Positions 42,076 through 49,110 of a DNA stretch of 49,110 nucleotides are shown here, piece by piece; the stretch's first letter is position 1; each line of letters starts with the position of its first letter. The notes under the pieces were generated by a model that worked only from the letters and a program-made list of their open reading frames with translations, ran no database searches and was not told the origin of the DNA. The translations under genes and the position numbers were made by a program. The stretch is taken from the NCBI RefSeq assembly GCF_001969815.1, contig NZ_MRBK01000018.1, forward strand, positions 1 to 49,110, written 5' to 3'. Origin of the DNA: Bacillus swezeyi (GTDB lineage: Bacteria; Bacillota; Bacilli; Bacillales; Bacillaceae).

Positions 42076-43962
42076 ATGAAAATAACAGAGCTACTTACAA
42101 AGCATACGATCAAGTTAAACCTTGAGAACAGCCAGAAAGAAAACGTGATTGAAGAGCTTGTCACCGTTTTGGATCAGGCGGGAAAATTAAATGATAAAGA
42201 AGGCTACAAAGAAGCCGTTATCAATCGCGAAAAGCAAAGCTCAACAGGAATCGGCGAAGGCATTGCCATTCCTCATGCGAAAACAGCGAGCGTTAAGGAG
42301 CCTGCGATCGCGTTTGGCCGTTCAAAAGAAGGTGTCGATTATGAATCTCTGGACGGGCAGCCGAGCCATCTCGTCTTCATGATCGCTGCCACAGATGGAG
42401 CCAATAACACGCACCTAGAAGCGCTGTCAAGGCTGTCTACCTTGCTGATGCGGGAAGAAATCCGCAAGCAGCTGCTAGAAGCGGGATCAGAAGAAGAAAT
42501 CATCGATATTATCAACCAGCATGACAAAGATGAAGAAGAAGAGCAGACTGAAGAGCCTCAGGCTCCATCTGCCAAAGGAAAAATCCTTGCAGTGACAGCA
42601 TGTCCGACAGGGATCGCCCATACATTTATGGCCGCTGATGCATTGAAAGAAAAAGCAAAAGAAATGGGCGTTGACATTAAAGTTGAAACAAACGGATCAG
42701 GCGGTATTAAAAGCGCCCTGACAGCCCAGGAAATTGAAGATGCGGTTGCCATCATCGTTGCTGCCGATAAGCAAGTTGAGATGGAGCGCTTTAACGGAAA
42801 GCACGTGATTGAAGTACCTGTTACAGCAGGGATCAGACGTCCGAAAGAACTGATTGAGCAGGCGCTGAACCAAGATGCGCCAATTTATCGGGGCACAGGC
42901 GGCGGCTCAGCCTCTGATGACGGCGGAGCTGCAAAAGGAAAAGGCGGCGGCTTTTACAAACACCTGATGAGCGGTGTCAGCAACATGCTTCCATTTGTTG
43001 TCGGGGGCGGAATTTTAATTGCGATTTCGTTCTTCTGGGGCATTAACTCTTCAGACCCGAATGACCCGTCTTATAATCAATTTGCGGCTGCTCTAATGGA
43101 AATCGGCAGTGCAAATGCTTTGAAATTAATGGTTGCTGTATTAGCCGGTTTTATTGCAATGAGTATTGCGGACCGTCCTGGTTTTGCGCCTGGTATGGTC
43201 GGCGGTTTTATGGCGACACAGGCTGGCGCAGGCTTCTTAGGCGGATTAATTGCCGGTTTCCTTGCCGGATACATCGTCATTCTCTTGAAAAAAGCGTTTG
43301 CCGGTCTTCCGCAAGTTCTTGATGGATTAAAACCTGTTTTAATCTATCCGTTGTTTGGTGTCTTCTTCACTGGACTCATCATGCATTATGTTGTCAACAC
43401 GCCTGTCAAGATGATTATGGACGGAATGACACACTGGCTTGAAGGACTTGGTACAGGAAACCTTGTCTTAATGGGCATTATTTTAGGCGGTATGATGGCA
43501 ATTGATATGGGAGGCCCGATCAACAAAGCGGCCTTTACATTCGGTATTGCAATGATTGAAGCAGGAAACTTCGGACCGCATGCGGCGATCATGGCAGGCG
43601 GTATGGTGCCTCCGCTCGGGATTGCGCTTGCAACAACGTTCTTTAAAAGCAAGTTTTCAAAACGCGACCGTGAGGCAGGGATTACATGCTACTTTATGGG
43701 GGCGTCATTTATCACGGAAGGTGCGATTCCGTTTGCGGCAGCCGATCCTGCCCGCGTCATTCTGGCTTGTGTAGTTGGTTCAGCAGTCGGCGGCGGTTTA
43801 TCGCAATTTTTCGGAGTTACCCTTCCCGCTCCGCACGGAGGAGTGTTTGTCTTCCCGACAACGAGTCATCCGCTTCTCTATCTTGTGAGCGTGCTGATTG
43901 GAGCGGTGGTAACAGCTCTCATCCTCGGCTTCTTGAAAAAGCCGGTTCCAACTGAAGAATAA
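42076..43962 (+). CDS. fruA: Fructose PTS enzyme IIABC FruA
   Basis: 628 residues. Takes up fructose and phosphorylates it to fructose 1-phosphate. Domain order is EIIA (1-150, phospho-His67 in AIPHAKT), an acidic linker, EIIB (about 168-270, phospho-Cys176 in TACPTGIAH), then EIIC (about 300-625, about eight to ten membrane segments). The ATG at 42076 follows AAAGGAGG, 13 bp after fruK. A longer open frame from 41968 overlaps fruK and is not used. Slightly shorter than B. subtilis FruA (about 635), mostly in the linkers. Confidence 0.96.
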   Translation: MKITELLTKHTIKLNLENSQKENVIEELVTVLDQAGKLNDKEGYKEAVINREKQSSTGIGEGIAIPHAKTASVKEPAIAFGRSKEGVDYESLDGQPSHLVFMIAATDGANNTHLEALSRLSTLLMREEIRKQLLEAGSEEEIIDIINQHDKDEEEEQTEEPQAPSAKGKILAVTACPTGIAHTFMAADALKEKAKEMGVDIKVETNGSGGIKSALTAQEIEDAVAIIVAADKQVEMERFNGKHVIEVPVTAGIRRPKELIEQALNQDAPIYRGTGGGSASDDGGAAKGKGGGFYKHLMSGVSNMLPFVVGGGILIAISFFWGINSSDPNDPSYNQFAAALMEIGSANALKLMVAVLAGFIAMSIADRPGFAPGMVGGFMATQAGAGFLGGLIAGFLAGYIVILLKKAFAGLPQVLDGLKPVLIYPLFGVFFTGLIMHYVVNTPVKMIMDGMTHWLEGLGTGNLVLMGIILGGMMAIDMGGPINKAAFTFGIAMIEAGNFGPHAAIMAGGMVPPLGIALATTFFKSKFSKRDREAGITCYFMGASFITEGAIPFAAADPARVILACVVGSAVGGGLSQFFGVTLPAPHGGVFVFPTTSHPLLYLVSVLIGAVVTALILGFLKKPVPTEE

Positions 43963-43969
43963 GTGCTAA

Positions 43970-44007
43970 AAAGTGCCACAAGGTTTCACACGTGGCACTT
44001 TCTTTTT
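43970..44007 (+). terminator. Terminator of the fru operon
   Basis: Perfect 10-bp stem AAAGTGCCAC / GTGGCACTTT with a 12-nt loop, then CTTTTTT. Confidence 0.87.
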
Positions 44008-44129
44008 TCCTGTTTTTATCACTTGCGGGCATGCTGATTATGTATTCTCTCAGAACTTGTGATAAAGTATAGGAAAGCTTTTATTTTTGAACTGTAAATT
44101 GTGACAGACTGTTTTTAGGAGGAAGCGTT

Positions 44130-44690
44130 TTGACTGAAGAAAAATCCACCAAAAAGAAAAATTCTCTCTTTGAATGGGTAAAAGCCATTGTGATTGCAGT
44201 CGCTCTGGCCTTGCTGATCCGGGCATTTTTATTCGAACCGTATTTGGTCGAAGGCACATCAATGGACCCGACGCTACACGACGGGGAACGTTTATTCGTT
44301 TATAAAACGGTGAAATATATTGGTGAGTTTAAACGGGGAGATATCGTCATCATCGATGGAGATGAAAAAAATGTCCACTACGTAAAACGCCTGATCGGTT
44401 TGCCGGGGGATACCGTGCAAATGAAGGATGACACGCTTTACATAAACGGGAAGAAAGCGTCCGAGCCGTATCTTAAGGCGAACAAAAAAGAGGCGGAAGC
44501 AGTCGGCGTCAAGCTGACGGGGGATTTTGGCCCTGTGAAAGTCCCAGAAGGCAAGTACTTTGTCATGGGGGACAATCGCCAGAGATCGATGGACAGCCGG
44601 AACGGACTCGGGCTGATTGATAAAAAACGAGTGGCAGGGACATCACAATTTGTGTTTTTCCCATTTAATGAAATCCGAAAAACAGACTGA
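44130..44690 (+). CDS. sipT: Type I signal peptidase SipT
   Basis: 186 residues with one N-terminal membrane anchor (about 17-35). The Ser-Lys dyad is Ser44 in EGTSMDPTL and Lys86 in HYVKRLIGLPGD. The conserved later boxes GDNRQRSMDSRNG are present. It removes signal peptides on the outer face of the membrane. The start is TTG 44130, 6 bp behind TAGGAGG. In B. subtilis sipT is one of the two major signal peptidases and is DegU-linked; no clear DegU site was identified. Its position, fruA-sipT-ykoA-ykpA, matches that species. Confidence 0.95.
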   Translation: MTEEKSTKKKNSLFEWVKAIVIAVALALLIRAFLFEPYLVEGTSMDPTLHDGERLFVYKTVKYIGEFKRGDIVIIDGDEKNVHYVKRLIGLPGDTVQMKDDTLYINGKKASEPYLKANKKEAEAVGVKLTGDFGPVKVPEGKYFVMGDNRQRSMDSRNGLGLIDKKRVAGTSQFVFFPFNEIRKTD

Positions 44691-44728
44691 AAAATGCCTG
44701 CCGTCCTTTGGGACAGTCAGGCATTTTT
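44690..44728. terminator. Bidirectional terminator between sipT and ykoA
   Basis: AAAAATGCCTG / CAGGCATTTTT with an inner GTCC/GGAC stem, between convergent genes. Confidence 0.86.
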
Positions 44729-44733
44729 GCTTT

Positions 44734-45003
44734 TTATGACAATAATGATGCCAGCACTGCGATAAATAGTACTGTAACGAATACTGCAGCCATAATCAGA
44801 AGAACGCTGAAAAGCATTCTGATTTCCGCCGTTTCTTTTCCCCGTTTTGTCAACATTCGCTTTGCGTAGATATGAACGAACGTGTAAATCAAGGCGATCC
44901 CGATATAAAGGCCCAAGTCGCGTGCTGTAAAGCCGGTTACTGCCAAATATACGCCGGCAAAAAAAATAAACATGCAGTATTCTGTCAGAGTGATAAGCTT
45001 CAT
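44734..45003 (-). CDS. ykoA: Small membrane protein YkoA
   Basis: 89 residues with three hydrophobic segments (about 8-24, 28-46, 63-88) and a basic loop (KRMLTKRGKE). Length and location next to sipT match B. subtilis YkoA, of unknown function. ATG 45003 follows CGGAGGA on the minus strand. It lies 12 bp after the stop of the next small membrane gene, so the two probably form an operon. Confidence 0.78.
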   Translation of the reverse strand: MKLITLTEYCMFIFFAGVYLAVTGFTARDLGLYIGIALIYTFVHIYAKRMLTKRGKETAEIRMLFSVLLIMAAVFVTVLFIAVLASLLS

Positions 45004-45015
45004 GTTGTCCTCCGT

Positions 45016-45258
45016 CTAACGATCCGTGTTTTCTTCAAATATCACCTTTTTATAATATATCTTTTGAAGCCATCCTACAAGAAGACCAAAACCTATTAAA
45101 AGACAAGCAAAAATTAAAAAATCCGCAGTCCACATATTAAACCCTTTAAAAAGCCCGATAGACATCGTAGATATCACCATGGCGGTTGCTATGAAAACCG
45201 CGTGCCACGGCCTCGTGTTTACCCATCTGATGATATCGGGGTCTTCTTTCATTTTCAT
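45016..45258 (-). CDS. Small two-helix membrane protein (80 aa)
   Basis: No recognised family. A charged N terminus (MKMKEDPDIIRWVNTRPWH) is followed by two hydrophobic segments (about 20-36 and 41-62) and a basic/acidic tail. ATG 45258 follows GGGGGAAGG; a second ATG two codons on is also possible. A TTG at 45273 would overlap the ribosome site. Upstream partner of ykoA on the minus strand, divergent from ykpA. Confidence 0.7.
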   Translation of the reverse strand: MKMKEDPDIIRWVNTRPWHAVFIATAMVISTMSIGLFKGFNMWTADFLIFACLLIGFGLLVGWLQKIYYKKVIFEENTDR

Positions 45259-45390
45259 TTTTCCTTCCCCCAATCTTCATTAATTGTAACATATTGTCAC
45301 AATAGAAATGTAAAAAAAGCTTTTTTTCGGTATATTTTTCTTTAAAACTTTATCGTAAAAAAGCAAAGCATTTCTCTTGCGGATCATTCG

Positions 45391-45399
45391 TGTTATACT
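45391..45399 (+). promoter_or_regulatory. Extended -10 promoter of ykpA
   Basis: TGTTATACT fits TGnTATAAT with one mismatch. The -35 region at 17 bp (TTTCTC) is weak. It lies 36 bp before the ykpA start. Confidence 0.5.
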
Positions 45400-45410
45400 C
45401 GTTCTAATGA

Positions 45411-47054
<1,644 letters not shown>

Positions 47055-47060
47055 TTCAAG

Positions 47061-47088
47061 AAAACCCGCCTTAAAAAGCGGGTTTTTT
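47061..47088 (+). terminator. Terminator of ykpA
   Basis: AAAACCCGC / GCGGGTTTT, 8-nt loop, six T. It lies 20 bp before the next gene, so that gene may depend on read-through. Confidence 0.88.
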
Positions 47089-47108
47089 ATAAAAAGGAGA
47101 TGGTTTCT

Positions 47109-47483
47109 GTGTCATGCCGAAAGGCTCTTGAGCAATATATAAAAGCAACAAACACGCATGTGTTTGAGAATGTCAAAGAGCTCCTTGATCCTGACGCTGT
47201 GTATTGGTTCTCGGATCAAACGTGCTCGGGCTTTGAGGCGATTCAGCGTTATTTTGAAAACGCCTGGAAGCAAATCGAAAACGAAGTATACAGCGCTAGC
47301 AATGTCAGCTGGATCACGGAAACAGACGAACAGGCCGTCTGTCTTTATACATATGAATGGAAAGGGTTTTATCAAGGCGAATCGGTTCAAGGGGCAGGCC
47401 GTGCGACAAACGTATTTGTAAAGGACGAGTCAGGAAACTGGAAGCTGAAGCATGAACATTTAAGCAGTTTGCCCAAACTATGA
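47109..47483 (+). CDS. NTF2-like / SnoaL-type fold protein
   Basis: 124 residues. The pattern of two N-terminal helices (ALEQYIKATNTHVFENVKEL), a short strand with DAVYWF, and a curved sheet ending in GRATNVFVKDESGNWKLKHEH is typical of nuclear-transport-factor-2-like proteins (DUF4440/SnoaL type). Such folds serve as small-molecule pockets or isomerases; the ligand cannot be read. The start is GTG 47109, 9 bp after AAAAAGGAG. An in-frame ATG at 47100 touches that ribosome site. Confidence 0.75.
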   Translation: MSCRKALEQYIKATNTHVFENVKELLDPDAVYWFSDQTCSGFEAIQRYFENAWKQIENEVYSASNVSWITETDEQAVCLYTYEWKGFYQGESVQGAGRATNVFVKDESGNWKLKHEHLSSLPKL

Positions 47484-47619
47484 GAAGGCGGAGCATTGGA
47501 CTGGCTTCAGCCGTTACAGCCACCTTTCATGTAAGGGTGAAGTTCATCCTTAAAGTTTGCGTCGCTTTTTTATCGGAAATCCGTCAGGAAGTGCATTGGC
47601 GGCATGCGGACACTATATA

Positions 47620-47651
47620 AAAGGACCTCAAAGCGTTTTGAGGTCCTTTTT
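47620..47651. terminator. Bidirectional terminator between the NTF2-like gene and ampS
   Basis: AAAGGACCTCAAA / TTTGAGGTCCTTT, 13-bp perfect stem around GCGT, between convergent genes. Confidence 0.87.
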
Positions 47652-47664
47652 AGGCGGAAGGCTG

Positions 47665-48897
47665 TTAAAAAGCCCAATTGCCTTTTCGGAAAATCGGCTC
47701 TCTTTTTCCGTCAGCCGTTATTCCGTCAATATCCATTTCACCTGAACCGATCATAAAATCAACATGTGTAATGCTTTCATTTAGACCTTCTTTCGAAAGC
47801 TCTTCACGCGTCATCTTTTTGCCGCCCTCAATGTTAAAGGCATATGCGCTTCCGATCGCGAGATGGTTTGATGCATTTTCATCAAATAGTGTGTTGTAAA
47901 ACAGTATATTTGAATTGGAAATCGGAGAGTCATGCGCGACGAGAGCGATTTCTCCCAAATAGTGCGAGCCCTCATCCGTATCAATCAGCTCTTTTAAGAT
48001 TTCTTCGCCTTCTTCTGCTTTTACATCAATGATTCGTCCGTTTTCAAATGTCAGTGTAAAGCCGTCGATAATATTGCCGCCGTAGCTTAACGGTTTCGTG
48101 CTGGATACGGTTCCGTTCACCCCGTCTTTTTTCGGCGCGGTAAAGACTTCCTCCGTCGGCATGTTGGCCATGAACTCATCGCCTTGTTCATTTGTGCTTC
48201 CGGCTCCGACCCAAAGGTGTTTTTCGGGGAGCTCAATTGTCAGATCGGTGCCTTCAGCTTTGTAATGAAGGGCCTTATAGTGCTTGTCATTTAAAACACT
48301 CACTTTATCGCGGAGTGTCTGATCATGCTCTTTCCACGCCAGAACAGGGTCATCCCGGTCGACACGGGTCGTCTTAAAAATTTCATCCCAAAGCTTTTGC
48401 ATCGCTGTTTCCTCACTGCTGTCAGGGAATACTTTTTTTGCCCAAGCAGGTGAAGGAGCCGCTATTACCGTCCAGCTGACTCTATCGGACTGAATCATTT
48501 GTCTGTATGTATGCAAAGCTTTTCCGGCTGCTTTCTGCTGTGCTGCAATTCGTTTGGAATCGATTCCTTTCAGCAGGTCGGGACTTGCTGAGACAACCGA
48601 AATAAATGCGGCGCCTTCCTTAGCTAGCGCTTCCATCCCTTTGGCTTCCCATTCCGGGTACTCTTTAAACGCTTCGAAAGGGGCAAGCTCATATTTCAGC
48701 CTTGTCACTTCATCATCCTGCCAGCGGACTGTCACCTGTTTTGCGCCTCTTTGATAAGCGCTTTTCACAAGCAGGCGGGCAAAATCGCGAACCTCTGTCG
48801 AAGCATTGATCACGACCTTTTGACCCTTTTGGACATTTACGCCTACTTCTGTCACAAGCTGTGCGTATGTACTGAGTTTATCGGTAAACGAATTCAT
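47665..48897 (-). CDS. ampS: Aminopeptidase AmpS (M29 family)
   Basis: 410-residue cytoplasmic metallo-aminopeptidase of the thermophilic M29 family, the same length as B. subtilis AmpS. The C-terminal metal-binding region is visible: EIALV, then HLAIGSAYAFNIEGG and STHVDFM-like ITHVDFMIGSGEMDIDG. An acidic patch GAGSTNEQGDEF lies in the middle. ATG 48897 follows AAAGGAGG on the minus strand. The frame stays open upstream to 49032 but that part overlaps two hairpins and is not coding. Confidence 0.94.
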   Translation of the reverse strand: MNSFTDKLSTYAQLVTEVGVNVQKGQKVVINASTEVRDFARLLVKSAYQRGAKQVTVRWQDDEVTRLKYELAPFEAFKEYPEWEAKGMEALAKEGAAFISVVSASPDLLKGIDSKRIAAQQKAAGKALHTYRQMIQSDRVSWTVIAAPSPAWAKKVFPDSSEETAMQKLWDEIFKTTRVDRDDPVLAWKEHDQTLRDKVSVLNDKHYKALHYKAEGTDLTIELPEKHLWVGAGSTNEQGDEFMANMPTEEVFTAPKKDGVNGTVSSTKPLSYGGNIIDGFTLTFENGRIIDVKAEEGEEILKELIDTDEGSHYLGEIALVAHDSPISNSNILFYNTLFDENASNHLAIGSAYAFNIEGGKKMTREELSKEGLNESITHVDFMIGSGEMDIDGITADGKREPIFRKGNWAF

Positions 48898-48960
48898 TGG
48901 CAAAACCTCCTTTATTGTCCATAACATCATATCAAATATCGGCTTGAAAAGAAAAAAAGA

Positions 48961-49008
48961 CGCAGCCTTTGGCTGCGACAGGCTGTCGAGAAAATCGACA
49001 GCCTTTTT
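48961..49008. terminator. Tandem hairpins upstream of ampS
   Basis: Hairpin one is CGCAGCC / GGCTGCG with a TTT loop (48961-48977); on the minus strand it is followed by a T run. Hairpin two is AGGCTGTCGA / TCGACAGCCT with a GAAAA loop (48980-49004); on the plus strand it is followed by a T run. Together they form a two-way terminator in the ampS leader. Confidence 0.72.
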
Positions 49009-49042
49009 CATTTTCTCTCTTAAATTATCCATTTCCTCATTT

Positions 49043-49048
49043 TATAAT
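49043..49048 (+). promoter_or_regulatory. Putative -10 element for the gene at the window end
   Basis: Perfect TATAAT with TTAAAT 17 bp upstream (49020-49025). A start about 49055 would place the ribosome site and ATG 49081 correctly. Confidence 0.4.
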
Positions 49049-49080
49049 AAAGTAAAGCCTTCAAAAGGATGGTGTCTGCC

Positions 49081-49110
49081 ATGTTCCACACAAGGAATTC
49101 TTCACAGAAC
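49081..49110 (+). CDS. Start of an unidentified gene, cut by the window end
   Basis: ATG 49081 lies behind AAAGGATGGTG and opens a frame (MFHTRNSSQN) to the window end. Only ten codons are visible, so neither product nor length can be judged. In B. subtilis ykpC and mreBH lie beyond ampS. Confidence 0.4.
   Translation, partial: MFHTRNSSQN

Overview
The window reads as chromosome of a Bacillus of the B. subtilis/B. licheniformis group, most likely B. licheniformis or a close relative. Gene order follows, as I remember it, the B. subtilis run pbpH-kinA-patA-cheV-ykyB-ykuC/D/E-fadH-ykuI-fsrA-ykuJ/K-abbA-darB-ccpC-ykuNOP-dapH-dapL-ykuS-ykuU-ykuV-rok-yknT-mobA-moeB-moeA-mobB-moaE-moaD-yknUV-yknWXYZ-fruRKA-sipT-ykoA-ykpA-ampS. 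The proteins are clearly orthologous but diverged. GC is moderate, ribosome sites are strong, and GTG/TTG starts are frequent. I see no insertion sequence, prophage, CRISPR array, tRNA or rRNA gene.

Layout. 0.3-9 kb: cell wall synthesis (pbpH), the sporulation kinase kinA behind a sigma-H type promoter, aminotransferase patA, an accessory block (a 51-residue protein, an RDD membrane protein, a UMF1/YxiO-like MFS carrier), then cheV behind a sigma-D type promoter. 9-13.5 kb: a minus-strand group (ykyB, MFS ykuC, L,D-transpeptidase ykuD, Tat-exported phosphoesterase ykuE) and fadH with a near-perfect FadR operator. 13.6-18 kb: the EAL protein gene ykuI, broken here by one extra A; an accessory secreted protein; the Fur-controlled small RNA fsrA; ykuJ, a 49-residue zinc ribbon, ykuK, abbA and darB. 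18-24.6 kb: ccpC, the Fur-controlled flavodoxin operon ykuN-ykuO-ykuP, the acetyl branch of lysine/DAP synthesis (dapH, dapL), ykuS, and the thiol proteins ykuU and ykuV. 25-31.3 kb: the silencer gene rok, the coiled-coil gene yknT, and a tightly overlapping molybdenum cofactor operon. 31.3-40.1 kb: a second, small Rok-like gene, a heterodimeric ABC exporter (yknUV), the sigma-W controlled yknWXYZ system and a decayed second copy of yknW. 40.3-49.1 kb: fructose operon, signal peptidase sipT, two small membrane proteins, ABC-F protein ykpA, an NTF2-like protein, aminopeptidase ampS and the start of a further gene.

How the parts work together. Iron: Fur boxes control both fsrA, which spares iron by repressing iron-rich proteins, and flavodoxins that can replace ferredoxin. 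Transition state and sporulation: KinA, AbbA, Rok and YknT. Envelope stress: yknWXYZ. Carbon control: CcpC, and a CcpA-type site on the fructose promoter.

Points most worth a second look: the ykuI frameshift, the small Rok paralogue beside moaD, the decayed yknW copy with its own sigma-W-like promoter, the 14-bp perfect inverted repeat in the ykuU leader, the tandem hairpin behind fsrA, 30-bp-spaced direct repeats upstream of fruR, and Asp-box repeats in the uncharacterised YkuO. Start sites were moved from the longest reading frame wherever the ribosome site required it. Comparisons with B. subtilis come from memory, not from an alignment.
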